A DNA stretch of 64,000 nt from VGMD01 sp964552055 (GTDB lineage Bacteria > Chlamydiota > Chlamydiia > Chlamydiales > 2-12-FULL-49-11): contig CAZKFL010000002.1 in assembly GCA_964552055.1 (NCBI GenBank), positions 43,849-107,848 on the forward strand, written 5' to 3'. A program made the position numbers and the translations under genes. The notes beneath the pieces are model-generated. The model saw only the letters and a program-made list of their open reading frames with translations. It searched no databases and was not told the origin of the DNA. This document shows positions 35,602-44,468 of this stretch, one piece after another; positions within the stretch are counted from its first letter, which is position 1; each line of letters starts with the position of its first letter.

Positions 35602-36450
35602 ATGAATATAATAAATACATGTACATGGACAGGATCATCAACAATATCTGCTAACTGGAGCGATCCGCTGAATTGGACAAATTGCAATAATTCATACCCT
35701 AATGGCAATTTGGATACAGCAACTTTTCCACTAGAAACGCTTAATACTAACAGTGTTAGACAAAATTCCGCTCTTCAGTATCCGATCCTAGACATAAATA
35801 TTACGCTATATGCATTAGTATTTACAGCAAGCACTAATCTTGGGTCAGTAATTCATACTACCGGCAAAACTCTTACCCTAGGATATGAAATTACCACAAT
35901 TGGACAAGGCAATATTTATATGCAGATAGATTGCGATATATTTATTCCAGATACATTAAATATCAATATCCCGCTCGCCAATCAGATGAACTTCACTGGA
36001 AATTTATCTGGGGGAAGTTTAAATGTAAATAGTGGAATGGTGCATTTTAGCAATAATACATTTAGCTTAAAAAATCTTACATCTGGTCCTACGAGTTTGA
36101 TTCTCTTATCTCCATCTCAACAACAGAGCGTGGCTACCGCCACATTAAACGGAACCTTAGCCACACCTTCTCTTAATTGTAATACTTATAACCAATGTGA
36201 AAATCAATGCATAAGTACAATGACGGTATGCATGAATCAATCATCAAACAAATCTGACCGAGCTCAATGCAATTTGAATTTCCTTGCTTGTACATCATTT
36301 TGTTCCTGCACAAGTATTGGTCAAGATTATACTTTGATTACAGCTTCAGAATCACTTATTTGGAATGGCACATATGATAAAATCTTTAACTACTCTAACC
36401 TATGCAGCATTAGTAAAAAGGGTAATAATTTAATGCTTAATTGCAATTAA
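35602..36450 (+). CDS. Passenger-like Asn-rich protein with a cysteine-rich insert, no barrel
   Basis: 282 aa, GAGG ribosome binding site. The opening CTWTGSSTISANWSDPLNWT...PNGNLDTATFP is the start of PATR-type autotransporter passengers, followed by beta-strand text (FTGNLSGGSLNVNSGMVHFSNN). It has no signal peptide and no C-terminal barrel. Between about 193 and 238 is a dense Cys cluster (CENQCISTMTVC, then AQCNLNFLACTSFCSC), and the tail again has two Cys. Possibly a surface or secreted disulfide-rich protein delivered by another route. A strong terminator follows. No family name can be given. Confidence 0.6.
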   Translation: MNIINTCTWTGSSTISANWSDPLNWTNCNNSYPNGNLDTATFPLETLNTNSVRQNSALQYPILDINITLYALVFTASTNLGSVIHTTGKTLTLGYEITTIGQGNIYMQIDCDIFIPDTLNINIPLANQMNFTGNLSGGSLNVNSGMVHFSNNTFSLKNLTSGPTSLILLSPSQQQSVATATLNGTLATPSLNCNTYNQCENQCISTMTVCMNQSSNKSDRAQCNLNFLACTSFCSCTSIGQDYTLITASESLIWNGTYDKIFNYSNLCSISKKGNNLMLNCN

Positions 36451-36476
36451 CTTTAAAATCTTAATAGGAAAATATA

Positions 36477-36505
36477 GGATGCATGCTCTACATGCATCCT
36501 TTTTT
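36477..36505 (+). terminator. Rho-independent terminator
   Basis: GGATGCATG and CATGCATCC form a perfect 9-bp stem with loop CTCTA, followed by TTTTTT. It ends the Cys-rich gene's transcript and lies directly before the 3' end of the convergent aldolase gene. Confidence 0.85.
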
Positions 36506-36506
36506 A

Positions 36507-37565
36507 TTAAAGAGCAACTGTGATGTCAGAGCAGCTATAAACGTCTTGGATCGCATGTAATAGCTTCACGCCGTCCTTCATGGGACGCTGAAAGGCCTTT
36601 CTACCTGATATCAGACCCATTCCGCCTGCACGCTTGTTTATGATGGCTGTACGGACTGCATCTTGCATATCGTTTTTTCCGGAAGCGCCACCAGAATTAA
36701 TAAGGCCAGATCTTCCCATATAACAGTTGGCAACTTGGTAACGAGTGAGATCAATTGGATGATTGGAGCAAAGCTCAGTGTACATTCTCTCATCTGTTTT
36801 TCCAAATTTAAGTGCTTTGAAACCGCCGTTATTTTCAGGAAGTTTTTGCTTGATGATGTCTGCTTGGATTGTTACGCCGAGGTGGTTTGCCTGGCCAGTT
36901 AGATCGGCTGCAAGGTCGTAGTCGAGTCCATCTTTTTTGAAGGCGGAGTTTCTTGTGTAGCACCAAAGGACTGTTGCCATTCCGACTGAGTGTGCAAGCT
37001 CAAAAGCCTGGGCAACTTCAATGATTTGACGGCTACTTTCAGGTGAGCCAAAATAAATAGTTGCACCAATAGCTGCAGCGCCGAGTTCGTAGGCTTCTTT
37101 AATCGTTCCAAACATGATTTGATCATATTTATTTGGATAGGTCATGAGCTCATTATGATTAATTTTTACAAGAAAAGGTATTTTATGGGCGTATTTTCTT
37201 GCTACGGACCCAAGAACGCCAAACGTGCTTGCAACAGCATTACATCCGCCTTCAATCGCAAGTTTAACAATATTTTCTGGATCAAAATAGATTGGATTTG
37301 GAGCAAAGGAAGCGCCTGCAGTATGTTCGATACCTTGGTCAACAGGCAAAATGGAGAGATACCCCGTATTAGCTAAACGGCCATGACCATAGATTGCGCT
37401 CAAGTTTTGAAGCACTCGGTTATTTCGGTTTGTAGCCATAAAAACTTTATCGATAAAATCAGGTCCTGGTAAATGAAGAAGTTCTCTCGGTATTTTACAT
37501 GAGTTAAAATCAACTAACGATTGGAACTCATCCCCTACTATCATCTCAAGTTCTTGATACATCAT
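36507..37565 (-). CDS. fbaB: Class I fructose-bisphosphate aldolase (DhnA type)
   Basis: 352 aa from the ATG at 37565, with AAGGATG upstream; the frame extends to a TTG at 37586, which is less likely. Splits fructose-1,6-bisphosphate via a Schiff-base lysine. Blocks: ILPVDQGIEHTAGASFAPNP, FLVKINHNELM, ATIYFGSPE, and SGGASGKNDMQDAVRTAIINKRAGGMGLISGRKAFQRP, containing the phosphate-binding loop. Chlamydiae use this class I DhnA enzyme instead of the class II aldolase. Glycolysis partners in the window include pgi. Confidence 0.95.
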   Translation of the reverse strand: MMYQELEMIVGDEFQSLVDFNSCKIPRELLHLPGPDFIDKVFMATNRNNRVLQNLSAIYGHGRLANTGYLSILPVDQGIEHTAGASFAPNPIYFDPENIVKLAIEGGCNAVASTFGVLGSVARKYAHKIPFLVKINHNELMTYPNKYDQIMFGTIKEAYELGAAAIGATIYFGSPESSRQIIEVAQAFELAHSVGMATVLWCYTRNSAFKKDGLDYDLAADLTGQANHLGVTIQADIIKQKLPENNGGFKALKFGKTDERMYTELCSNHPIDLTRYQVANCYMGRSGLINSGGASGKNDMQDAVRTAIINKRAGGMGLISGRKAFQRPMKDGVKLLHAIQDVYSCSDITVAL

Positions 37566-37602
37566 AATACATCCTTTTTTGTGCAAGTATATCTAAGGTT
37601 TT

Positions 37603-38910
37603 TTATTTTTGCCAGTATTGCTGAATCTCTTCTAAAGTTTTTCCTTTTGTCTCAGGCACAAAAAAGTAAACAAATAATAGGGCCAATAGACTCATAAGAG
37701 CAAATAATGAAAATGCAAAGCTAATCCCCATTGTTTCAACTAAAAATAAAAACGGCCAAACAACAAAAAGAGAAGCGAGCCAGTTGACAAAAAGAGCAAT
37801 CGAAACAGCTTTTCCTCTAATTTCTAACGGATATATTTCTGCGGTTATGACCCAGACGACGGGACCTAAACTAATTCCGAAGAAAATAATATATAAAACT
37901 AGGCCAACAATTGCAAAACTTCCACTGTTAAAAAATAACCCAAGCAATATAAGCGAAGCAATCATCCCAGGAATACCAATGAGAAGAAGTTTTCTTCGAC
38001 CCCAGTTATCAATTTGTGTCAGCGCAAATAATGCCGTTGCTACGTTTAAAACCCCCAAAAATGTAGTTGCTATCAGTTTATGACAAAGATTGGTAATTCC
38101 CGCATGATGGAATATTTCAGGCGCATAATAGATAATTGCGTTAATCCCCGTGATTTGTTGAAATACAGACAATAAAACACCAATGATCAAAGCTTTTTTT
38201 AAGCCACCTTGAAATAATTTTCTAAACCGTATTTGCTTTCTACTGCTTTTGCTCGTAACAATTTTATCAATAATTTCATCCGCTTCTGGCCTAGGATATA
38301 ACCTGATCAAAAGCTCTCTGCCGCCCTCAATATCGCCCTTTGAAATAAGCCAACTTGGGCTTTCCGGAATATAAAATAGAAACACAAAAGCTAGGACTGA
38401 GAAAAACGCACTCACACTAAGAGCTATTCTCCAACTTTGCACTTCAAAAAGGCAAAGATTCGTTGCATAGGAAATAAGAATCCCCATTGTAATAGCAACT
38501 TGAAAAATTGAAACCATTTTTCCCCGATACTTTGGCAGCGCTATTTCGGCAAGATAAACAGGAACAATCATGGAAGTGATTCCAATACCAATTCCGACAA
38601 TAAACCTAAAAATTAATAATTCATGAAACTGCTTTGCCATGGTAGAAAAAAGACTTCCAACAAAGAGAAATGCCGCTGCAAAGAAAATCGCTTTTTTTCT
38701 TCCATATCTATCTGCAATAGGGCCGCCCCCTACTATCCCTAACATTGCCCCTAAGATCACAAGGCATACCACAAGACTCTTAGTAGCCGGAGTCATGCTG
38801 AATTCGCCTGCTAAAAATATCATCACCCCTGATGCTACACTAATCGGATAGCTCAGTAATATACCAAAAACTATTGCTATCCCAAAAACCGAAATTACAT
38901 CTCTTTTCAC
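37603..38910 (-). CDS. MFS sugar porter
   Basis: 435 aa, 12 transmembrane helices. Sugar-porter hallmarks are RYGRKKAIF after helix 2, PVYLAEIALPKYRGK, PESPSWLISKG before the central loop, and PETKGKTLEEIQ at the C terminus. Family members (XylE, AraE, GalP) are proton-coupled importers of hexoses or pentoses. Substrate cannot be read. The product of import could feed glycolysis with the aldolase gene that follows 17 bp downstream on the same strand. Confidence 0.92.
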   Translation of the reverse strand: MKRDVISVFGIAIVFGILLSYPISVASGVMIFLAGEFSMTPATKSLVVCLVILGAMLGIVGGGPIADRYGRKKAIFFAAAFLFVGSLFSTMAKQFHELLIFRFIVGIGIGITSMIVPVYLAEIALPKYRGKMVSIFQVAITMGILISYATNLCLFEVQSWRIALSVSAFFSVLAFVFLFYIPESPSWLISKGDIEGGRELLIRLYPRPEADEIIDKIVTSKSSRKQIRFRKLFQGGLKKALIIGVLLSVFQQITGINAIIYYAPEIFHHAGITNLCHKLIATTFLGVLNVATALFALTQIDNWGRRKLLLIGIPGMIASLILLGLFFNSGSFAIVGLVLYIIFFGISLGPVVWVITAEIYPLEIRGKAVSIALFVNWLASLFVVWPFLFLVETMGISFAFSLFALMSLLALLFVYFFVPETKGKTLEEIQQYWQK

Positions 38911-38940
38911 TGAAACTTATCCCTTTATGTAAAAACCACA

Positions 38941-38990
38941 ATTAGTCGTGGACTTTTTTGTAAATATCATTATCAAAGAGTGTAGATATA
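38941..38990 (+). promoter_or_regulatory. Upstream element A, shared with the gene at 40468
   Basis: Fifty bases beginning ATTAGTCGTGGACTTTTTTG align without gaps to 40366-40415 (about 70% identical). Blocks kept are ATTAG, TGGACTT, AAATATCATTA/GAATATCATTA and GTGTAG/GTGTATAG. It lies immediately upstream of the HXXEE gene. Probably a duplicated promoter or operator. Confidence 0.45.
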
Positions 38991-39006
38991 AATGGAAGGA
39001 ACTATT

Positions 39007-39609
39007 ATGGCATCACCACTGACGAAAATAAACACACTATGGCAAGCGATAGGCGGAGCAATTCTTGCTCCCATACTAGTCATGCTCATTATAATTGATG
39101 GGTTTATGTATAGTTACCTAACCACATTCCAAACTTTTTTATTCTTAAATCTAGCTTTTCTTTTCTTTCAGGAATTTGAAGATTATATTCTTAACCCGAA
39201 TGGATTCAAGGACTTCTTTAATAAATACAGAACCGGCAAAAAAAGAACTCCCAAAACTGATAAGCCCATGTCCGAACAATTAATTCTTACCGTTAACGGT
39301 GTAGCATGGGCCTGGGCAATACTTGCAGCAGCTCTTGCAAACACAGCTCCCTGGATTGGAATCAGCTTCCTGATTACCAACAGCATAGTAAACATTTTCT
39401 CACACACAGTATTATTTCAGCTGCACCACAAATCGTATAACCCTGGACTTATTACAGCAGTTTTTCTGTTTATTCCTCTTTATACAGCAATCTTGTGGTA
39501 CTCTATTGCCTTTTCCGTTCTTTCCTCATCTGAATGGGTTATTGCTATTCTAATTGGTATTGGGATGACACTTCTAATGTCTGCAGCGTTGCGGAGACTC
39601 AAGAAATAA
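39007..39609 (+). CDS. HXXEE-domain membrane protein
   Basis: 200 aa from the ATG at 39007, preceded by GAAGGA at good spacing; an upstream ATG at 38992 has none. Five or so hydrophobic helices. Conserved pieces of the HXXEE family are seen: NLAFLFFQEFEDYILNP in helix 1-2, NIFSHTVLF and HHKSYNPGLITAVFLFIPLYT. The family's role is unknown. Its stop abuts the ATG of the next gene, so the pair is probably co-translated. Confidence 0.75.
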   Translation: MASPLTKINTLWQAIGGAILAPILVMLIIIDGFMYSYLTTFQTFLFLNLAFLFFQEFEDYILNPNGFKDFFNKYRTGKKRTPKTDKPMSEQLILTVNGVAWAWAILAAALANTAPWIGISFLITNSIVNIFSHTVLFQLHHKSYNPGLITAVFLFIPLYTAILWYSIAFSVLSSSEWVIAILIGIGMTLLMSAALRRLKK

Positions 39610-40338
39610 ATGGTTACCCGCGGCATATTAGTCGGTAGTGACGCAAATAGTGAATGGTTGCTACCTATTTGGTGGCGCTGCTATTCCCTTCATTTCAGAT
39701 ATCCTGTTGCATTTGTTGACTTTGGACTCACAGAAGCTGGAAAACAGTTCTGCAGAGAGCATGGCGAACTCATTCCTATTGAAGTCGATATGAGCCTAGG
39801 AATAAATCGAACAGATCCTGCGAATATCATTATTGCTAATGTTCCAGATTTCAAATTTAAAGCATATCGAACTGCATGGTTTAAAAAGCCTTTTGCCTGT
39901 TTTCTATCCCCATTTGATGAAACAATTTGGTTAGATATTGACTGCCTTATTTTAAAAGACCTTTCCCCACTATTTGAACTGCTAACGCCTGATACCGATA
40001 TAGCTCTCGTTAGAGAAATTGACTTTATAGAAAAAATGGTAAAAGATGCAAAAATTTTAGACGATGACGAACCTCTTTATAATTCCGGAGTTATCATTTT
40101 TTCAAAAAAATCAAGAGCTATTCAAAACTGGATTAGAATACTTTACGAAGGAAACTATATATTTCCAGGAGACCAAGACGCCCTTTCTAAGGCAATTTCG
40201 ATAAATAAAACCCGAGTTTCCGAAGCTCCCAAGAAATATAATTGGCCGTGGTGTTTTGCTCAAAATAAAGATGCCCATATTCTTCATTTTCTTGGGCCTG
40301 AAGGAAAAGATTTTTTAAAATCCAATATTTTTATCTAA
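39610..40338 (+). CDS. Glycosyltransferase with a GT-A fold (GT8-like)
   Basis: 242 aa, soluble, no signal peptide. The ETIWLDIDCLILKDLSPLFEL block carries the DxD metal/sugar-nucleotide motif (DID), and ILVGSDANSEWLLPIWWRCYSLH, DDEPLYNSGVIIFSK, FPGDQDALSKAIS and the C-terminal HFLGPEGKDF follow GT8/nucleotide-diphospho-sugar transferase order. Unlike the island at 51121-54877, this one lacks an export signal. Donor and acceptor unknown. Confidence 0.75.
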   Translation: MVTRGILVGSDANSEWLLPIWWRCYSLHFRYPVAFVDFGLTEAGKQFCREHGELIPIEVDMSLGINRTDPANIIIANVPDFKFKAYRTAWFKKPFACFLSPFDETIWLDIDCLILKDLSPLFELLTPDTDIALVREIDFIEKMVKDAKILDDDEPLYNSGVIIFSKKSRAIQNWIRILYEGNYIFPGDQDALSKAISINKTRVSEAPKKYNWPWCFAQNKDAHILHFLGPEGKDFLKSNIFI

Positions 40339-40365
40339 TAGTCAGCATGTGAGAAAATCTCTATT

Positions 40366-40415
40366 ATTAGTTATGGACTTTATTTTGAATATCATTAAAA
40401 AAGTGTATAGACTTA
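40366..40415 (+). promoter_or_regulatory. Upstream element B, shared with the gene at 39007
   Basis: Fifty bases beginning ATTAGTTATGGACTTTATTT, the partner of 38941-38990. The 40468 gene follows 52 nt downstream with a perfect AAGGAGGAG ribosome binding site. Confidence 0.45.
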
Positions 40416-40467
40416 TATGAAGAAACTGATAATTTTTTATAAAAACCAAATATTTTAAGGAGGAGTT

Positions 40468-40803
40468 ATGAGTAGTTCAACTTGTGATATGTTTATAGCG
40501 CTACGTCCGGAGATACAAGCTGCTATGCCCGAAGAAAGTAAGCGAGAGATATTCATAAATGGAAGCCAAGGCCCAGCAATTAAAGTTACATTGGATAGAG
40601 AAGCTACCGTTGCAAAAACAATGCAGGTAATTGGCGAAAGGCTTGGAATTGATCCAGATACTCTAAATTTAGTCATAGTAACGACTGCAGGACTTAAAAA
40701 ATGTGGCACACAAAATTATGAACATGGGATCGAGAAGATTCCTAGCGAACTCTTTGAAAGTGTTAATATTAAAGGTCTTGTGCCAAAAAAATTATCTAAA
40801 TAA
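40468..40803 (+). CDS. Small hypothetical, beta-grasp-like
   Basis: 111 aa, preceded by AAGGAGGAGTT, the best ribosome binding site in the window. Strand-strand-helix-strand order (EIFING, AIKVTLDREA, TVAKTMQVIGERLGI, LNLVIV) suggests a ubiquitin-like beta-grasp fold. There is no C-terminal GG, so not a conjugatable modifier. No family recognised. The strong ribosome binding site suggests high expression. Confidence 0.55.
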   Translation: MSSSTCDMFIALRPEIQAAMPEESKREIFINGSQGPAIKVTLDREATVAKTMQVIGERLGIDPDTLNLVIVTTAGLKKCGTQNYEHGIEKIPSELFESVNIKGLVPKKLSK

Positions 40804-40815
40804 TTTCTGCTGGTT

Positions 40816-41301
40816 CTAAATGCGGGTATAGAAAAAGTCTGACGGTTTTCCATTTTCATAGGGTAGATAGGCATGGAAAATTCTTGGATCATCGTCTAGG
40901 ACCAGCGGAATAAAATACTTATCCCCTTCCCACATGGGTAAGGTATGAATTTCTTCTTTTTTTATCCATTCGAGATCGCCTTCATGATTTGATAGATGCG
41001 GAACACCTGAAAACTTTGTGATAAGAAAGACAAATCCAAGCCAGTGCTCACCATTTGGTCCAAATCCAGGCCAGTTAACAGTTCCTCGAAGTTTAATTTC
41101 AAGACACTCTATTCCTGCTTCTTCATGAATTTCTCTTTTCATCCCCGCAAGAACGTCTTCATGCGTTTCCATTTTGCCACCAAGGCCATTATATTTACCT
41201 AACTGGTGATCGGTCTTGCGTTTATTGCGATGAACTAAAAGCACTTTCTCCCGATCAGGAGAAAGTATAAATCCAAGATTTCCTATTATTGGCTGATACA
41301 T
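40816..41301 (-). CDS. Nudix hydrolase (MutT-like)
   Basis: 161 aa. The Nudix box GGKMETHEDVLAGMKREIHEEAGI has all the key residues (GxxxxxExxxxxxxREUxEEx). N-terminal segment GFILSPDREKVLLVHRNKR is typical for MutT/8-oxo-dGTP-type enzymes that clean the nucleotide pool; the substrate is not certain. Overlaps the 3' end of rimO by 16 bp on the same strand, so both share a transcript. Confidence 0.9.
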   Translation of the reverse strand: MYQPIIGNLGFILSPDREKVLLVHRNKRKTDHQLGKYNGLGGKMETHEDVLAGMKREIHEEAGIECLEIKLRGTVNWPGFGPNGEHWLGFVFLITKFSGVPHLSNHEGDLEWIKKEEIHTLPMWEGDKYFIPLVLDDDPRIFHAYLPYENGKPSDFFYTRI

Positions 41302-42644
41302 AGTAATTTAGGTTTCTTTTTAACTTGACCTGCTAGCACTCTACCAATCAAATCATAACCTATAGCGTCTGTAATTTCAACTTCATAAAACTCACCAAAA
41401 TTTGAAACTTTTCGCCAGTCATTAATGATTATTCGGCCATCAATTTCAGGGCACTGTCCTGAAAATCTACCCACTAACAGATCTTTACTTTCAGGATGAT
41501 ATCCATCAATAAGCACTGTAAGGCGCTTGCCAATATATTTTTCAGAATCAAGACTTTCGCTTTGAGCTTTTACAAGGCGATCAAAACGATCTTGCTTAAC
41601 TTCTTCTGTAACATGGCCATCAAGCTTATCAGAGTAGGATTCTTTTTCTCTTGAATACTTAAATATTCCGACGTTATCAAGCTTATAGCTTTTTACAAAA
41701 TCGATGAGCTCTTCAAACTCTTCCTCTGTTTCTCCGGGAAATCCTACCATAAGTGAAGTTCGAATTACAATCTCTGGAATCTCTTTTCTAAGGTGCGTTA
41801 AAATCGATTCAATTTGCGCTCTATCTGTTTTTCGGTGCATTCTTTTTAAAATGCGGTCATTTATATGTTGCAGGGGCATATCCAAATATCTGCATATCTG
41901 AGGATTTTCTTTAATAATCTTGATAACACCTTCGGTAATTTCATCCGGATAAAGGTACAAGAGCCTAATCCAATGGTTACCCTTTACCTTGACCATCTCC
42001 TTTAATAAAGCTTCTAAACCATCTGACTCGCCGCGATCTTTTCCAAAATCACCCAAATCTTGCGCAATCAATATAATTTCTTTACATCCGTCGTTTACAA
42101 GTAACAAAAATTCCTTCATAACCTGTGAAATGGACTTACTAACAAGCTTTCCTTTTATAAGAGGAATGATACAAAAGGCGCACCGTTTTTTACAGCCTTC
42201 TGCAATCTTTAGGTAAGCATAGTGCTTAGGTGTTGAAAGAGTTCTTGGAACCTCACCTTGTTGCAAATAACTTTTTGCATCGCTTAAATACTCTCCAGGC
42301 TCTTCACTCATTACAGCTTCCAAGACCTTTTCCATGTCGCCAGATCCTAAAAAATAATGAATTTCAGGAAATTTCTCCTTCAAAGAATCTTTACTACCTT
42401 TAACCATGCAGCCAGCAACAATTATTTTAGCGCTCTTCTTTTTTTCTTGAATTAAGGTTTCAATTGTCTTAAACCCCTCTTCACGGGCAGACTCAAGAAA
42501 TCCGCATGTATTTACAACTAGATAATCTGCATCTGCTGTATTCTCACATGCGCAAAAACCAGCTCGCAGTAAAATCCCAATCATTACTTCTGTATCAACA
42601 AGATTTCTCGCGCATCCGAGTGATGTAAAATGTACCTTATTCAA
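41286..42644 (-). CDS. rimO: Ribosomal protein S12 methylthiotransferase
   Basis: 452 aa. Radical-SAM enzyme that adds a methylthio group to an Asp of ribosomal protein S12. The N-terminal UPF0004 domain (TSLGCARNLVDTE) has its cysteines, the radical-SAM cluster is CKKRCAFCIIPLIKG (CxxxCxxC), and a C-terminal TRAM-like segment (YIGKRLTVLIDGYHPESKDLLVGRF) is present. The start is a TTG at 42644, the only option giving the usual N terminus, with AGGA shortly upstream. Divergent from oppB. Confidence 0.94.
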   Translation of the reverse strand: MNKVHFTSLGCARNLVDTEVMIGILLRAGFCACENTADADYLVVNTCGFLESAREEGFKTIETLIQEKKKSAKIIVAGCMVKGSKDSLKEKFPEIHYFLGSGDMEKVLEAVMSEEPGEYLSDAKSYLQQGEVPRTLSTPKHYAYLKIAEGCKKRCAFCIIPLIKGKLVSKSISQVMKEFLLLVNDGCKEIILIAQDLGDFGKDRGESDGLEALLKEMVKVKGNHWIRLLYLYPDEITEGVIKIIKENPQICRYLDMPLQHINDRILKRMHRKTDRAQIESILTHLRKEIPEIVIRTSLMVGFPGETEEEFEELIDFVKSYKLDNVGIFKYSREKESYSDKLDGHVTEEVKQDRFDRLVKAQSESLDSEKYIGKRLTVLIDGYHPESKDLLVGRFSGQCPEIDGRIIINDWRKVSNFGEFYEVEITDAIGYDLIGRVLAGQVKKKPKLLCISQ

Positions 42645-42699
42645 TCTATCCTCAATTTTAGAATAGCCATTATAACCCCTCCTCTTATATCATTCAAGC

Positions 42700-43651
42700 A
42701 TGTTCATATTAAAATATCTCTTACGCAAGCTAGCCATCTCATTTGCAACACTTTTTTTTGTCATAACATTGACATTTATATTGATGAAGACAATTCCGGG
42801 TGATCCATTCATTCAGGAGCAGGCAATTCCCGAAGAGATCATGAAAAGTTTNNNNNNNNNNCTATGGACTAGACCAACCAATTTACATTCAATATATTAA
42901 ATACATTAAAGGAATTTTTACTTGGAATCTTGGTCCCTCATTCAAATATGAAGGTCGCACCATAAATGACATTATCAGAGATGGCTTTCCTATATCATTT
43001 TCTTTAGGTCTATTTGCCTTGTCTCTTGCTCTAATATGGGGCATTTTTTGGGGATCTCTCGCAGCAATATATAAGGGTAAATGGCAGGACAGATTTGCAA
43101 CCATTATGGCCGTATTAGGAATGTCTGTCCCAAGCTTCATTATGGCTACTTTTCTACAATATTTATTTGGAATAAAATTAGGTATACTCCCTATAGCAAG
43201 ATGGGGAACCCTTTCTCATATGATTTTACCAGCTATTGCAATCGCCTCATTTCCAAGTGCATTTATTGCAAGGCTCACAAAAGCAAGCATGACAGAAGTT
43301 TTAGATAAAGAATACATTACCACAGCAAAATCAAAAGGTCTTTCTACTTTTGAGATTTGGAAAAATCATGTCTTTAAAAATAGCTTATTACCTGTTGTCT
43401 CCTATTTAGGTTCATTAACAGCAAATATTTTAACAGGCAGCTTTGTAGTTGAAAAGATTTTTGGAATTCCCGGACTTGGTTCCTGGTTTGTTAACAGTAT
43501 TACGAATCGAGATTATACAATAATTTTAGGACTCACTATTTTTTATAGTTCAATACTAATGCTTACCATTTTTTTATCAGATTTACTGTTTTATATTTTA
43601 GACCCTCGAATTAAAAATAATTTATGGAAACGCGATGCTATTATTCGATGA
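42700..43651 (+). CDS. Oligopeptide ABC permease subunit 1 (OppB/DppB-like), interrupted by an assembly gap
   Basis: Inner-membrane permease. It is broken by ten Ns (42852-42861). Before the gap: MFILKYLLRKLAISFATLFFVITLTFILMKTIPGDPF, the normal OppB start. After it, YGLDQPIYIQYIKYIKGIFTWNLGPSF continues the same family alignment and joins the frame ending at 43651, with the EAA motif near IAIASFPSAFIARLTKASM. The two halves are out of frame by one base if the gap is really ten; a gap of nine (or 12) would restore a single frame. So the gene is almost certainly intact in the genome. Substrate-binding protein is not encoded nearby. Confidence 0.9.
42852..42861. other. Assembly gap (run of ten N)
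   Basis: Ten Ns inside oppB. Ten is probably a placeholder; frame continuity requires a length divisible by three. Confidence 0.95.
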
Positions 43652-44468
43652 ATTAAAAAAAAACAAACCCACAATGTGCGGTCTTTTTTTATTAAGTCTG
43701 CTGATTATTTTTGCCTTTATTGGCCCTTCATTTAGCACTCACACCTACTATGAAACAAATCTTGCTCACAAGAATATGCCCCCATCTCTCACCAATCTTT
43801 TTGGTACAGATGAACTAGGAAGGAGTATTTTTGTTCGAATTTGGTGGGGCGCTCGAATCTCTCTTTTTATCGGCATTTCAGCAGCTATTATTGATATGAT
43901 TGTGGGAGTATTTTATGGGGGAATCGCAGCTCTTTTGGGTGGAAAAACAGAAGAAATAATGATGCGCTTTTCCGACATGCTTCATTCTCTACCGCATCTT
44001 TTAATCGTAATTCTACTTACTGTAATTATGAACCAAGGCATATCTACTATCATTATCGCTATGACGCTTACCGGGTGGATTAATATGGCAAGAATCGTAA
44101 GAGCGCAAATGCTATCCCTTAAAGAACTCGATTTTATAACAGCCGCAAGGTCGATTGGATCAAGCAGAACCAGGATACTGATACGACATTTAATCCCTAA
44201 CTCTTTTGGCGCTATCATCACAACTATGACTCTTACAGTTCCTCAAGCAATTTTTACGGAAGCGTTTTTAAGCTTTCTCGGACTTGGTGTACAGGCACCT
44301 ATTGCAAGCTGGGGAACGATGGCAAGCGATGGTTTATCAGCTCTTTCCTTCTATCCATGGAGACTGTTTTTTCCAGCTGCATTTATTAGCGTAACTATGC
44401 TAGCCTTTAATCTACTTGGAGATGGCCTTCGAGATGCATTTGATCCCAAACAAAGAAACAAGCAATGA
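43635..44468 (+). CDS. Oligopeptide ABC permease subunit 2 (OppC/DppC-like)
   Basis: 277 aa. N-terminal helix LLLIIFAFIGPSF, then HKNMPPSLTNLFGTDELGRSIFVRIWWGARISLFIGI, the OppC-type segment, six helices in total and an EAA loop (ITAARSIGSSRTRILIRHLIPNSFG). It overlaps oppB by 17 bp and the ATPase gene by four, forming one operon of permease, permease and fused ATPases. Confidence 0.93.
   Translation: MLLFDELKKNKPTMCGLFLLSLLIIFAFIGPSFSTHTYYETNLAHKNMPPSLTNLFGTDELGRSIFVRIWWGARISLFIGISAAIIDMIVGVFYGGIAALLGGKTEEIMMRFSDMLHSLPHLLIVILLTVIMNQGISTIIIAMTLTGWINMARIVRAQMLSLKELDFITAARSIGSSRTRILIRHLIPNSFGAIITTMTLTVPQAIFTEAFLSFLGLGVQAPIASWGTMASDGLSALSFYPWRLFFPAAFISVTMLAFNLLGDGLRDAFDPKQRNKQ

Noticed and set aside
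42700..42900. Short separate ORF ending after the Ns
   Set aside because: It is a frame artefact of the N run; the real gene is oppB continuing to 43651.
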